A stretch of 64,000 nt of DNA from Diaphorobacter sp. HDW4B (GTDB taxonomy: Bacteria > Pseudomonadota > Gammaproteobacteria > Burkholderiales > Burkholderiaceae_C), in contig NZ_CP049905.1 in assembly GCF_011305535.1 (NCBI RefSeq), positions 868,001 to 932,000 of the forward strand, read 5' to 3'. A program made the translations under genes and the position numbers. Below, in pieces: positions 1 to 8,729 of the stretch; within the stretch, counting starts at the first letter, position 1, and each line of letters opens with the position of its first letter. The notes beneath the pieces are model-generated. The model saw nothing but the letters and a program-made list of their open reading frames with translations, did not search any database and was not told the DNA's origin.

Positions 1-296
1 TGCCCCAGCAAAACCACCTGACTATGCGTATCGGCTTCGGGCTTGAGCAGCAAGGGATTCATGCGCACATCGGGCACGGCGCGAGCGGCCAGCGCCTGAA
101 AATACTGCGCGCTGCCGATCTCGCCAAAGCCGCCATCGGGCGCGGCAACGACGCGCGCGTTGTTGCTCATGTTCTGCGCTTTGAACGGCGCCACCTTCAA
201 CCCCTGATTCGCATACCAACGGCACAGCGCCGTGGTGAGCCAGCTCTTGCCAGCCCCGCTCGTCGTACCCAGAACCATGATGCAGCGTGCGCTCAT
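1..296 (-). CDS. cobQ: Cobyric acid synthase, N-terminal part (runs off window)
   Basis: The N-terminal 98 residues of CobQ/CbiP, which amidates adenosylcobyrinic acid a,c-diamide at four side chains using glutamine and ATP in the cytoplasm. The start [20 protein letters not shown] carries the P-loop-like GTTSGAGKS of the family's ATP-binding domain, followed by [12 protein letters not shown], a strongly conserved CobQ segment. The ATG shares the four bases ATGA with the stop of the upstream cobC gene, so translation is probably coupled. It is the last visible gene of the riboswitch-led B12 operon. The glutamine amidotransferase domain lies outside the window. Confidence 0.95.
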   Translation of the reverse strand, partial: MSARCIMVLGTTSGAGKSWLTTALCRWYANQGLKVAPFKAQNMSNNARVVAAPDGGFGEIGSAQYFQALAARAVPDVRMNPLLLKPEADTHSQVVLLG

Positions 297-1309
297 GCGA
301 AGACTCCCTTGTTGTTCCAATGTTCTTTCAACGCAGCCTGCGAGTGCAATGGCAGAACGCCCACACGCACATGCTGCGGCAACCCGAACGACGCGCAATC
401 GCGCAGCTTGATGCCCTGCTTTCGCAATGCGTCCAGCGCCTCGTCCATGCGGCAATCCTGCGGCAGCGCTGCGGTGAAGTAATTCGCCAGACTGCCCGAA
501 ACCACCTGCCAACCCAGCGATTCACACAGCGCAATTTGGGCCCTCTTCCAATTGCTCAACGTCGTCAACGATTCAAGCACCCATGCCTGCACTGCTGGCT
601 GAACCCAGCTCTCCAGCATTTCCACACCATGCGAGCCCACGGGCCACGAGGCCGACATCGCGCGCAACAGCGCAAGATGTTCCGGCGACACATGCGCGGG
701 CGCAATCGCATAAGCCGCGCGCACACCCGTCAACGCAAGCGCCTTGTTCGGCGTCCACAACTGCCACGCTGATGGAGGTAAACGCGGCAATGCGCCGTCC
801 AGTATCAACGGCACGTAAGCGCAATCCAGCACGCGAATATCGCACGTTGACTCCACTCCATTTAGCCATTCATCGATGGCCGAATCGCGCGTTCCCAACG
901 GGCTCGCCGGTTCGCAAGCCCAATGCAGAACCGGCACGTTGTCAGCAGCATCCAGCCCTAGGCCCCATACACGCGCAGCACGTGTGTAGTCGCCATAACC
1001 ATGCTCTGGCACCCGCGCATGGTGGATGCCGATGCGTGTCGCAAACGCGCTGATGCGTTGCATGAATTCACTGGCACTTGCGGCCAGAACAATGCGATCG
1101 GCAGCGACGCCATGAAACGAACCAAGCCGCTCGCGAAGCTGCGTGTAGTTCGGGTCGGGATAGTGCGCCGCGTCCACATTTTTCAACGCAGACACCGTGA
1201 TCTCGCAAGGCCCGCACGCGTTCGCATTGGTCGAAAAATCGTGCTGCGGAACGCCTTGCGAATCCGGTCCGCCATGGATCGACTCGGCAATGGTCTGCAA
1301 CGTCATCAT
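293..1309 (-). CDS. cobC: Threonine-phosphate decarboxylase-like aminotransferase (B12 aminopropanol arm)
   Basis: A 338-residue PLP enzyme of the CobC (Pseudomonas naming)/CobD (Salmonella naming) family, which makes (R)-1-amino-2-propanol O-phosphate from threonine phosphate for the nucleotide loop of cobalamin. Family signs are the early [11 protein letters not shown] segment, equivalent to the N-x-N-P-x-G loop of class I aminotransferases, and [13 protein letters not shown], whose Lys is the likely PLP lysine. The frame stays open further upstream, but the [14 protein letters not shown] start fits the family length and its ATG overlaps the cbiB stop as ATGA. It also overlaps cobQ by ATGA. 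Assignment rests on motif and operon context. Confidence 0.9.
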   Translation of the reverse strand: MMTLQTIAESIHGGPDSQGVPQHDFSTNANACGPCEITVSALKNVDAAHYPDPNYTQLRERLGSFHGVAADRIVLAASASEFMQRISAFATRIGIHHARVPEHGYGDYTRAARVWGLGLDAADNVPVLHWACEPASPLGTRDSAIDEWLNGVESTCDIRVLDCAYVPLILDGALPRLPPSAWQLWTPNKALALTGVRAAYAIAPAHVSPEHLALLRAMSASWPVGSHGVEMLESWVQPAVQAWVLESLTTLSNWKRAQIALCESLGWQVVSGSLANYFTAALPQDCRMDEALDALRKQGIKLRDCASFGLPQHVRVGVLPLHSQAALKEHWNNKGVFA

Positions 1310-2259
1310 GCGCGCACCACCACCATCGAAACCAGACTCAGCACCGCAACCGCCACCACGCAACCCACTGCACGCGATGCAATGGCCGCCGCACGTGCGA
1401 TGTCGCCCTGCTCCGCCTGACGACCTTCGGGATTGAGCACATAGACATCGGGCTTGGACAAACGCACATCGAGCGCCAGCGCCATCGCTGCCATCGGCCA
1501 GCCGCTGTTGGGCGAAGGCGTGACGCGCGCATTGCGAACCAGCGCACTCCAGCGCTCGCACCCCGTCACCAGCCACAGAGCGGCAGCGGTGATGCGCGCC
1601 GGAATCCACGACAGCACATCGTCCGCGCGCGCGGCCCACTTGCCCGCCCATTGCCAGTAGCGCCCACCGCGCATTCCTGGGTAGCCCCACATCGCATCGG
1701 CCGTGTTGGCAAAGCGGTAGAGCACGGCACCAGGAAGCCCCGCCACCACCAGCCAGAAGATGGGCGCGACGACGGAGTCATTCAGATTTTCGGCCAGCGA
1801 TTCGATGGCGCTTTCACGCACCTGCACATCGCTGAGCACATGCACATCGCGGCTGACCAATCGGCCCAGTTGTGTTTGTCCATCGGCCAATGATCGGCTC
1901 AGCGCATCCTCCACAGCCGTCACTTCGGAACTGAGCATCCGCCACGCCAGCATCGGCTTGATCAGCAAGCCCAGCAGCACGCAAGCCACCCACCACGGCG
2001 CGTAGCAAAGAATGGCCGCTTGCAGCAAAACGGCCACTGTCAAACAGATCAACGCAATCACGCACCAGCACAGGGCAGCACGCCAGAAGCTGACCATGTC
2101 GCGCTCCGTGGGCTCGGTCGGTGCCGTGGCATCGCCCGCGCGTTGCAAGGCGCGCCCCATCCACACCACAGGATGCCAACACGCAACGGGCTCACCCCAC
2201 CAACGATCGACCGCCAAAGCGATCAGCAATGCCAACGCGAAAATGCCGCCTGTCTGCAA
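1306..2259 (-). CDS. cbiB: Adenosylcobinamide-phosphate synthase (cobinamide amide-bond ligase)
   Basis: A 317-residue integral membrane protein of the CbiB/CobD family, which joins aminopropanol phosphate to adenosylcobyric acid. The N-terminus LALLIALAVDRWWGEP followed by WHPVVWMGR is the hallmark of the family, and several hydrophobic segments follow. The only sensible start is a TTG 17 bases after the btuR stop; no ATG or GTG gives a better fit to the family N-terminus, so the start is less certain than the function. The stop overlaps the cobC start by ATGA. Confidence 0.93.
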   Translation of the reverse strand: MQTGGIFALALLIALAVDRWWGEPVACWHPVVWMGRALQRAGDATAPTEPTERDMVSFWRAALCWCVIALICLTVAVLLQAAILCYAPWWVACVLLGLLIKPMLAWRMLSSEVTAVEDALSRSLADGQTQLGRLVSRDVHVLSDVQVRESAIESLAENLNDSVVAPIFWLVVAGLPGAVLYRFANTADAMWGYPGMRGGRYWQWAGKWAARADDVLSWIPARITAAALWLVTGCERWSALVRNARVTPSPNSGWPMAAMALALDVRLSKPDVYVLNPEGRQAEQGDIARAAAIASRAVGCVVAVAVLSLVSMVVVRA

Positions 2260-2275
2260 GATGCCGCCCGCCCCG

Positions 2276-2845
2276 TCAATCTTCGATGCCGCGCTGCGCG
2301 GGAATGCCCGCCTTGAACGCGTGTTTGATCAGTTTCATCTCGGTGACGGTGTCCGCCACGTCGATGATTTCCTGCGGGCAGCGACGGCCCGTCATGCACA
2401 CATGCACGTGACGTGGACGCTCGGCCAAAGTGGCCAGCACCTGGTCAAGCGGCAACCAGCCGTAGATCAGCGGGTACGTGATTTCGTCGAGCACCACGAG
2501 AAAGTGCTCGCCCGCCATGATGACCTCGCGCGCACGTTCCCAGCCTTCGCGCGCCAGCACGGCGGAATGCTCCAGATCGCGGCTCTTCCAACTGAATCCG
2601 TCGCCGAGACCTTCGATCGGAATGCCCAGACTTTCAAACATGCGGTGCTCGCCAAAGCGCGCCGTCGGCACCTTCATGAACTGGAAGATCTTGACCTTCT
2701 TGCCGCGACCATGTGCGCGCAATGCGAGACCAAACGCCGCCGTGCTCTTTCCCTTGCCGTCGCCCGTGTTCACGAGCAACAGGCCGCGTCGTTCGCCATC
2801 GGGCTTTTCGTAGCTTTTGTCCACTGGCGGGTTTTCGATTTCCAT
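2276..2845 (-). CDS. btuR: Cob(I)alamin adenosyltransferase (CobA/CobO/BtuR type)
   Basis: A 189-residue cytoplasmic enzyme that transfers the 5'-deoxyadenosyl group of ATP to reduced corrinoids, used both for salvage and for synthesis. The N-terminal [14 protein letters not shown] is the characteristic P-loop of this family (residues about 26-39), and [15 protein letters not shown] and TGRRCP are further conserved blocks. Length is normal. It lies between the corrinoid importer genes and cbiB, so imported cobinamide or cobalamin could be adenosylated and passed on. ATG start at 2845, with a 44-base gap from btuD. Confidence 0.95.
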   Translation of the reverse strand: MEIENPPVDKSYEKPDGERRGLLLVNTGDGKGKSTAAFGLALRAHGRGKKVKIFQFMKVPTARFGEHRMFESLGIPIEGLGDGFSWKSRDLEHSAVLAREGWERAREVIMAGEHFLVVLDEITYPLIYGWLPLDQVLATLAERPRHVHVCMTGRRCPQEIIDVADTVTEMKLIKHAFKAGIPAQRGIED

Positions 2846-2889
2846 CTTGCTTGTTCCGTTGATTGCGTTGATTGCGTTGAATTGAAGAT

Positions 2890-3696
2890 TCAGACTTCGG
2901 CCTTGGCACGCGAGCGCCAGTGCGGCAGCGCGACCCAGACACCGTCGACATGCTGCACGCGGATGCGGTCCTCAAACACCTGCTCCAGCGCAGCATGGGT
3001 TGCCGCGTCGTTGCATGCGCCATGGTGCTGCACACGGCCATTCGCCATGATCACCATGTCGTCGGCCTGCAGCGCAATCGACACCTCATGCAGCACGCTG
3101 ACCACGGTGCTTCCGGCATCGACCAGATCGCGCACGGTGTGCATCCAGTCGGTCTGATGCGGAGGATCGAGATTCGCGAGCGGCTCGTCCATCAGCAGCA
3201 CTTCGGCCTGCACCGCAAGGGCGCGCGCCAGCAGCACGCGTTGGCGCTCGCCACCCGAAAGCTGCGACAGTGGACGCATGCGCCACGACCATGCCTGCGT
3301 GGCACGCAGCGCCTGCTCCACCGCATCGAAATCCGCCTTGCCAGGAGGTGCCAACCACGCCTGGTGCGGCAGACGCCCCAGCATCACCACGTCATGCACT
3401 TGCAGCTCTTCCATGGCGACTTCGTTCTGCCCAAGCCATGCCATGCGGCGTGCCCGTTCACGCACGGGAATCCGATGCAATGGCTGGCCCAGCAGCTCCA
3501 CATCGGCCTGCACTTTCGCGTGCTTGAGCAAGCCCGAAATCGCCTTGAGCATGGTAGATTTGCCTGCGCCGTTCGGACCGACGATGCTGGTCCAGCGACC
3601 TGCCGGAATATCCAGATCGATGCCATGAAGAATCTCGACATCGCCTGCGCGCACGGTGACGTTTCTGGCGCGAATGGCCATGGGGGTCGAGGTCAT
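2890..3696 (-). CDS. btuD: Vitamin B12 ABC transporter ATP-binding protein
   Basis: A 268-residue FecE/BtuD-type ATPase that powers corrinoid import through BtuC. Visible motifs in order are Walker [10 protein letters not shown], a Q-loop near WLGQNE, signature LSGGERQRV, Walker [13 protein letters not shown] and the switch histidine in SVLHEVS. The frame extends upstream, but the ATG at 3696 starts [15 protein letters not shown] and overlaps the btuC stop as ATGA, which fits the operon pattern. By sequence alone it could serve another iron/corrinoid-type importer; the riboswitch and the adjacent btuF and btuC make B12 the likely substrate. Confidence 0.93.
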   Translation of the reverse strand: MTSTPMAIRARNVTVRAGDVEILHGIDLDIPAGRWTSIVGPNGAGKSTMLKAISGLLKHAKVQADVELLGQPLHRIPVRERARRMAWLGQNEVAMEELQVHDVVMLGRLPHQAWLAPPGKADFDAVEQALRATQAWSWRMRPLSQLSGGERQRVLLARALAVQAEVLLMDEPLANLDPPHQTDWMHTVRDLVDAGSTVVSVLHEVSIALQADDMVIMANGRVQHHGACNDAATHAALEQVFEDRIRVQHVDGVWVALPHWRSRAKAEV

Positions 3697-4724
3697 AGTC
3701 CACCACCTCCGCCCGCCGTGCGACGGTGCATGAGCCACAGCAGATAGGTGCCGCCCAGCGCGGCCGTGAGCACGCCCACCGGCAATTCCTGAGGCGCAAT
3801 CAACCAGCGCGCAAGCACGTCCGCAGCCAACAAAAGTACCGCGCCCATCACGCTGGAAAGCACCACATGCCATGGATGCGTGACACGCACCATCGAGCGC
3901 ACCAGATGCGGCGCGGCCAAGCCAACAAAGGCGATCAGGCCGGTGTGCGCCACGGCGGTTCCCGTCGCCAAAGCCATCGCGGCAATCAGCCCCGCGCGCA
4001 TCGGGCCCAGCGGCAAACCGAGACTTGCGGCGGTCGCCTCACCCAAGGTCAAACCATCCAGCGCACGCGCCAGCGCCCATGCCGTGACGGCGCACAGCAA
4101 CCAGCTCGCCATCATCAAGCCCACAGCGGACCAGCCCACAAACGCGGTCGTTCCCAACGTGAACGCCTGCATGGCCTGCAGGATTTCCGGCGAACTCAAT
4201 TCAACCAGATCGCGCGCGGCACCCAGCACCACGCCGACGATCACACCGGCCAGCAACAGGCGCAAAGTATGTTGTGCGCCACGCGCCAAAATCAAGGTGA
4301 GCATGACCGCACCAGCCGCGCCCACAAAGGCCACGCCGGTGATGCCCATGCGCGCCAGCAGGCTGGCCGACGCAGGCGCTACGCCCAACCATGCCATTGC
4401 CATGGCACCGCCCAACGTCGCGCCCGCGGCGCTGCCAAGCAGATAGGGATCGGCCAACGGATTGCGAAACAGCCCCTGTGCAATCGCGCCCGCCAGCCCC
4501 AGCAAGCCGCCTGCAAGCCAGGCACCGACCGTGCGCGGCAAGCGGATTTCGGTGACGATCTGGCGGGCGACGGGATCATCGGAGAGATGCAGCAGACTCT
4601 CGAAACCCGTGCTGCCCACGGCCGCGCCGACCGCAACCAGCAACAGGCTGATGAGCACCAGCGCCAACATCAGCCATGCTGCTCGATGGCGATTGGTGGA
4701 GAGTGCAGTCATGCTCGAATTCAT
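3693..4724 (-). CDS. btuC: Vitamin B12 ABC transporter permease
   Basis: A 343-residue FecCD-family permease with about ten hydrophobic helices. Family signatures are the segment around GLAGAIAQGLFRNPLADPYLLG, GVIVGVVLGA, and near the C-terminus TGLIAFVGLAAPHLVR followed by LPVGVLTAALGGTYLLWL. The ATG at 4724 overlaps the btuF stop (ATGA) and is preferred to an upstream in-frame start that would overlap btuF by seven more codons. It forms the inner-membrane channel between periplasmic BtuF and cytoplasmic BtuD. Confidence 0.95.
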   Translation of the reverse strand: MNSSMTALSTNRHRAAWLMLALVLISLLLVAVGAAVGSTGFESLLHLSDDPVARQIVTEIRLPRTVGAWLAGGLLGLAGAIAQGLFRNPLADPYLLGSAAGATLGGAMAMAWLGVAPASASLLARMGITGVAFVGAAGAVMLTLILARGAQHTLRLLLAGVIVGVVLGAARDLVELSSPEILQAMQAFTLGTTAFVGWSAVGLMMASWLLCAVTAWALARALDGLTLGEATAASLGLPLGPMRAGLIAAMALATGTAVAHTGLIAFVGLAAPHLVRSMVRVTHPWHVVLSSVMGAVLLLAADVLARWLIAPQELPVGVLTAALGGTYLLWLMHRRTAGGGGGL

Positions 4725-5632
4725 GGTGCCTTGTCTGCCAGGCAACGGGCCATGAGGCGCGCGGCTTCGGCCATGCGCGGACCGGGACGCACCAGCACAT
4801 CGGACTCGGCGGCATCAAACGTGCAGACGCGCTTTTCGCGCACTGCCTTCATCGCGCTCCAGCCCGGATAAGTCGTGGCTTCCTGCATGCTGCGATTGCC
4901 GATCATGATCACATCGGGATTCGCGCGCACGATGAATTCGGGATTGAGCCGCGGGAAGGGCCCGAGCGACGCCGGAATCACATTGCGTGCACCCAGTCGC
5001 GTGAGGATTTCGCCCATAAAGGACTTTTCACCGGCCGCGTAAGGTCCGCGACTCACTTCAAAATAGACACGAGCCCCTTTGACGTTGGCAGGCAGCGATT
5101 GTCTGGCCGCTTCCACTGCCGCATCGATCTCGCGCCAGGTGCGCTTGGCCCCCTGCTCCGGCGGAACATGGAGAATCGCACCCAGCGTGTTGAGCACACG
5201 CTCGGCATCCACCAGACGGCGCGGCTCCATCGCCACCACGGTGAAGCCCAGTGCTTCCAGACGGTCACGTCCACGACCGCTGGTGGACATCAGAATCAAA
5301 TCCGGCTTGAGTGCAACGACGGACTCTATGTTGGGATCGACACCACCGCCGAGTTTCGGCAATTTGTTGACCGCTTCAGGCCAGTTGGAATAACGGTCCG
5401 TTCCGACCAGTCGATGACACTGCTGCAACGCGCAGACGCTCTCCGTCAGCGACGGCAGCAAACTCACGATACGCTGCGGCGCAGCCTTGAATTCAAAGGT
5501 TTTTCCGCGATCATCGGTGATCTGGACGGCGTGTGCCGATGTCGCCAAGCACGCGGCAGCAGCCAGTGCAAACAGGGCACGCTGGATTTGAAATGGGGCT
5601 TTGCGACGGCCGCTGGATTCACCACTCATCAC
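4721..5632 (-). CDS. btuF: Periplasmic vitamin B12-binding protein
   Basis: A 303-residue exported binding protein of the type III (TroA/BtuF) fold. An N-terminal hydrophobic stretch ending at ATSAHA looks like a cleavable signal peptide. The mature part has PQRIVSLLPSLTE, VGTDRYSNWP and VVALKPDLILM, which are typical of BtuF. The predicted GTG start follows the cobU stop directly; an ATG lies in the next codon, so either may be used. It should deliver corrinoids to BtuCD. Confidence 0.93.
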   Translation of the reverse strand: MMSGESSGRRKAPFQIQRALFALAAAACLATSAHAVQITDDRGKTFEFKAAPQRIVSLLPSLTESVCALQQCHRLVGTDRYSNWPEAVNKLPKLGGGVDPNIESVVALKPDLILMSTSGRGRDRLEALGFTVVAMEPRRLVDAERVLNTLGAILHVPPEQGAKRTWREIDAAVEAARQSLPANVKGARVYFEVSRGPYAAGEKSFMGEILTRLGARNVIPASLGPFPRLNPEFIVRANPDVIMIGNRSMQEATTYPGWSAMKAVREKRVCTFDAAESDVLVRPGPRMAEAARLMARCLADKAP

Positions 5633-6223
5633 TCACTCATCTTTCAAACTCAACGGCAGGCCCGCCACCATCAAGGTCACGCGGAAACACGCACCGGCAA
5701 CCTGCTGATTCAGCACACCCAATGCATCCACAAAAGCGCGCACCTCGCGCCCCATGGGAATCACGCCCAAACCAATCTCGTTACCCACCAGGATGACGGG
5801 TCCGGGCGCTTCTCGCAAAGCACGCAAAAATGTAGCCGATTGGGTCGCCCACTCCTGTTTATCCGCGTCCGTGGATTCGACCGGCATGAGCCAGTTGGTG
5901 AGCCAGAGCGTCAGGCAATCGACGACCAGCAAGGTCTCGTGGGTCGAAGTGGCTGCGATCAACTCACCCACCGCGCGCGGCTCCTCCAGCGTGGCCAATC
6001 CCGGCACGCGCTCGGCGCGGTCACGCTGATGGCGAGCGATGCGCGCACGCATCTCGTCGTCCCACGCCTGCCCCGTGGCGATGAGGCTGGCGCGGTGCGA
6101 CGGATCTTCGGCAAGCCACTGCCGCGCGAGCAATTCGGCTCGGCGTGACTTGCCGCTTTTCTGGCCGCCCAGAATCAGCTCGCTGCGTGCGATGGAGAAG
6201 TGCTCGATGGCTGCTGTCGACAT
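5633..6223 (-). CDS. cobU: Adenosylcobinamide kinase / adenosylcobinamide-phosphate guanylyltransferase
   Basis: A 196-residue bifunctional enzyme (CobU/CobP) that phosphorylates adenosylcobinamide and then guanylylates it to GDP-cobinamide. The P-loop LILGGQKSGKS has Lys where many homologues have Arg. LLVVDCLTLWLTNWL and VGNEIGLGVIPMGREVR are the other conserved blocks, the second being the guanylyltransferase part. It begins 36 bases after btuB and its stop abuts the btuF start. Its place among importer genes supports cobinamide salvage. Confidence 0.95.
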   Translation of the reverse strand: MSTAAIEHFSIARSELILGGQKSGKSRRAELLARQWLAEDPSHRASLIATGQAWDDEMRARIARHQRDRAERVPGLATLEEPRAVGELIAATSTHETLLVVDCLTLWLTNWLMPVESTDADKQEWATQSATFLRALREAPGPVILVGNEIGLGVIPMGREVRAFVDALGVLNQQVAGACFRVTLMVAGLPLSLKDE

Positions 6224-6259
6224 GCGGATCCTGTGCGGCTTACTGCTTTGCTTGCGGCT

Positions 6260-8113
6260 TTACTGCGGAGCCCACTTCAGGCCGACGTAGAGCGTGCGCC
6301 CCGGCGTGGCGTAGTTGCGCGCCAGTTGGTAGTCCTTGTCGGCCAAATTGTTCACGCGGGCGAGCAGCGTGAAATCGCGACCGATGTTCGTGCTCGTGTA
6401 CAGATTGAACACCGTGTAGCCGCCCAGCATGTTGCTGCCGGACGAACTGTCGTAGCGACGCGATGCGGCGTTCATTTCTGCGCCGACCGTCCAACCTGCG
6501 ATGTCGGTATCCGCGCTCAGCTTGGCGTAGCGCTTGGAGCGGCGAGCAAGCTGGCGACCTGTGTCCAGGTCATGCGGATTCTGGAAATCAACGGAGCCAT
6601 TGAGCGACACCGGGCCGAGCTTGTGCGCGGCACTCAATGTCACGCCTTCGTATTCGGCACGGCCCACGGCCTGGTAGCAGCCCCATGCGGATGGGCAGGT
6701 TCCGGCTGCGCCGTAAACGATCAGGTTCTTCACGCGGTTGCGGTAAGCGACGATGCCGGCGCTGCTCGAACCGCGCGTCCAGCGTGTGCCGATCTCGAAA
6801 TTGCGGCCACTTTCGGGCTTGAGCGATGCGTCGCCGTATTCGCTGAAACGCTGGTACAGCGTCGGCGCGCGGAACGAGGTGCCACCCGCAGCGGTCACGC
6901 GCCATTCGTTGTTGATGGCGTAACCATACGACAGGCTGCCGGTGCTCTTGCCGCCGAACTCGCTGTCGTCGTCACGGCGCAGATTGGCCTGCAGCGTGTG
7001 CGCACCGGAAATCAAACCATAACCCAGCGCCAGCGCGTTCTGCGAGCGGTCGCGCTTGAGGTCGGGCGCAAATTGCGTGGCCGGGTTGTGCAGTTCGTCC
7101 TCGCGGCGTTCCAGTGCGGCGGTGAAGCGGTGAATGCCCAGACGGTATTCGTTCCGGAACAGGTAGCTGCGCACCGTCGTTTCGGTCATGTAGAAGTTGG
7201 GCTCGGAGCTGTACTTGGCGTCCGACTGGTTCACCTGCAGCAGCGTGCTGTAGTTGGCGTTCCACTTCGCATCCCACGACAGCGCGGCCGTGCGCAACTG
7301 GTTGTGGTTGTGGTCGTCGGTCTTCATCGAGTCGTCGTACTGCGAGTTCAGATTGCTCGCGAGGAACGAGGCCTGCAGACGCTGGCCGGGCGCGAAATTC
7401 CAGCCGAGGCGCGCATTGCCTGCTGTGCGTTTGTAGCCGTCATCATCCGGATTGGCCGTGGCGATGGGGCGGGCGTTGAAGCCATCACTGCGCTCGTGCG
7501 AGACACCCAGCGAATAGTCGAACGCGCCAGCACTGCCGCTCACACCCGCCTCGGCGGTGCGCGTGCCCTGGTTGCCAAAGCCAATGCCCACGTAAGGAGC
7601 CGGCTTGCCTTCGCCCTTCTTGGTGAAAAGCTGGATCACACCAGAAACGGCATCCGAGCCATAGACCGCAGCAGCGGGGCCACGCAACACTTCGATGCGG
7701 TCGATCTGCGACAGCGGAATCTGCTCCCACTGTGCGCCGCCCACGGACTGAGAATCCACGCGCACGCCGTCGATGTAAACAGCGGTGAAGCGGTTTTCGC
7801 CGCCGCGCACGAACACGCCCGCGTTGGCACCCGGCCCGCCATTGCTGGTGATCTGCACCCCCGGCACGCGCGAGAGCACGTCGGCGACGCTCACCGCACC
7901 GCTCTTCTGGATGGTGGTGGAATCGATGATGGACACGTCCGCCACCAGATCGGACAGCGGCTGCTCCACGCGCGTGGCGGTCACCACCGTTTCACGCAGT
8001 TCGGCGGCCGTGGCGGCCTGTGCCATCAAAGTCTGGGCAAACGAAGGGAAACAGGCGGCAAGCGCCAAAGGCAGGGCCGCAGCACGGGCCAGTACAACAG
8101 TTCGGGTTGTCAT
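6260..8113 (-). CDS. btuB: TonB-dependent outer membrane cobalamin receptor
   Basis: A 617-residue BtuB-type receptor that moves corrinoids across the outer membrane with energy from TonB. A signal peptide covers about residues 1-27, a TonB box ETVVTATR sits at 41-48, the plug follows (VADVLSRVPGVQI, VFVRGG, IEVLRGPAAAVYGSDAVSGVI) and the rest is a beta-barrel. It lies directly downstream of a cobalamin riboswitch, which fixes the substrate. The C-terminus is YVGLKWAPQ and lacks the usual terminal aromatic residue of outer-membrane barrels. The ATG has no clear Shine-Dalgarno of its own and overlaps the stop of a tiny upstream frame. Confidence 0.95.
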   Translation of the reverse strand: MTTRTVVLARAAALPLALAACFPSFAQTLMAQAATAAELRETVVTATRVEQPLSDLVADVSIIDSTTIQKSGAVSVADVLSRVPGVQITSNGGPGANAGVFVRGGENRFTAVYIDGVRVDSQSVGGAQWEQIPLSQIDRIEVLRGPAAAVYGSDAVSGVIQLFTKKGEGKPAPYVGIGFGNQGTRTAEAGVSGSAGAFDYSLGVSHERSDGFNARPIATANPDDDGYKRTAGNARLGWNFAPGQRLQASFLASNLNSQYDDSMKTDDHNHNQLRTAALSWDAKWNANYSTLLQVNQSDAKYSSEPNFYMTETTVRSYLFRNEYRLGIHRFTAALERREDELHNPATQFAPDLKRDRSQNALALGYGLISGAHTLQANLRRDDDSEFGGKSTGSLSYGYAINNEWRVTAAGGTSFRAPTLYQRFSEYGDASLKPESGRNFEIGTRWTRGSSSAGIVAYRNRVKNLIVYGAAGTCPSAWGCYQAVGRAEYEGVTLSAAHKLGPVSLNGSVDFQNPHDLDTGRQLARRSKRYAKLSADTDIAGWTVGAEMNAASRRYDSSSGSNMLGGYTVFNLYTSTNIGRDFTLLARVNNLADKDYQLARNYATPGRTLYVGLKWAPQ

Positions 8114-8136
8114 CGCAAGATAGAAAGAGAATTCAC
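8110..8136 (-). CDS. Possible 8-codon leader frame coupled to btuB
   Basis: A GTG at 8136 is preceded, nine bases upstream, by a strong GGGGAGG Shine-Dalgarno. It opens a frame of eight codons (MNSLSILR) whose TGA overlaps the btuB ATG as ATGA. btuB itself has only pyrimidine-rich sequence before its ATG. The arrangement matches the ATGA couplings seen throughout this operon. This is inference from sequence only; the peptide resembles nothing I know, and the true btuB start could simply use a weak site. Confidence 0.3.
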   Translation of the reverse strand: MNSLSILR

Positions 8137-8238
8137 CGCGTCCGACCTCCCCGTCGGCACCATGGCATCACAATCCTGAGACGCAGCGAACGCCCGACAC
8201 CCCATGCCGGATTCATTCCAAAGCGCACAAGACCACCG

Positions 8239-8445
8239 TGTTGGCCGGTATCCGGGCTGGCGGTGCACTCCTCGACCGCCTTCCCGCGTGCTTGTTCAAG
8301 GCATGCAGTGGCTGTGATGGCGAAGAGGGAATTCCTGAGGGAATTCGTCCGCTGACCGTTGCGGGGGCAGCGCAGGCTGAGGGTTATTCCATGGCGGAGA
8401 CCCCTCCCTGCTTCCCGTTGAACTGCGGCGTGTGAACCACGTCGC
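8239..8445 (-). ncRNA. Cobalamin riboswitch
   Basis: Read on the minus strand, this 5' leader contains the conserved cobalamin-riboswitch pieces in order: GGTTCACACGCCGCAGTTCAA, an AACGGGAA block, the core CTGCCCCCGCAACGGT (plus-strand 8355-8370) and near its 3' end the B12 box AGCCCGGATACCGGCC (about 8243-8258). It sits 126 bases upstream of btuB. When adenosylcobalamin is plentiful it should shut down expression of btuB and probably the whole operon through cobQ. No clear intrinsic terminator follows it, so control of translation seems more likely than of transcription. Confidence 0.95.
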
Positions 8446-8461
8446 GAGCACCAACGACGTA

Positions 8462-8467
8462 ATTTTA
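8462..8467 (-). promoter_or_regulatory. Candidate -10 element for the riboswitch/btuB transcript
   Basis: On the minus strand the hexamer TAAAAT lies just upstream of the riboswitch and would place the transcription start near 8455, where the riboswitch begins. A convincing -35 at normal spacing is not obvious; TTGTAC lies 21 bases upstream. Confidence 0.4.
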
Positions 8468-8489
8468 CGATTGTTTATGCCGCGGTCCG

Positions 8490-8495
8490 TACAAT
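8490..8495 (+). promoter_or_regulatory. -10 element upstream of the zapB-like/zapA genes
   Basis: TACAAT matches the sigma-70 -10 consensus at five of six positions. It ends only nine bases before the ATG at 8505, so a start point seven bases downstream would leave a leader of about three bases. No Shine-Dalgarno precedes the ATG. The -35 is weak (TTTACG, 20 bases upstream). Confidence 0.45.
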
Positions 8496-8504
8496 AGTCT
8501 TTGT

Positions 8505-8729
8505 ATGGCCCCACCATCCTCCTTAGACCAGATCACCGAGCGCGTCGAGCGTCTGTTGGTTCGTTATGCTGAATTGCAACGCACCAATGCGTTGCTGTCC
8601 CAGCAGGTACTGACCCTCACGCAAGAGCGCGACTCCCTCAAATCCCGCCTTCAGACGGTTCGTCACCGCATGGATTCGCTGCTGGAGCGGCTGCCCGATA
8701 TTCCGGATTCGAAAGACGAAGCGTCATGA
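8505..8729 (+). CDS. Small coiled-coil protein upstream of zapA (TIGR02449/ZapB-like)
   Basis: A 74-residue protein that is almost wholly coiled coil, with leucines and hydrophobics at heptad spacing from about residue 8 to 62 (for example ITERVERLLVRYAELQ). Small proteins of this type are commonly encoded just before zapA and 6S RNA in proteobacteria; a role in FtsZ-ring assembly alongside ZapA is the usual guess and is not shown here. It overlaps zapA by ATGA. The ATG may be used on an almost leaderless mRNA. Confidence 0.8.
   Translation: MAPPSSLDQITERVERLLVRYAELQRTNALLSQQVLTLTQERDSLKSRLQTVRHRMDSLLERLPDIPDSKDEAS

Noticed and set aside
6200-8179. A long open frame (659 codons) on the plus strand opposite btuB
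   Set aside because: It mirrors the high-GC codon pattern of btuB, has no recognisable domain and would cover a well-supported receptor gene.
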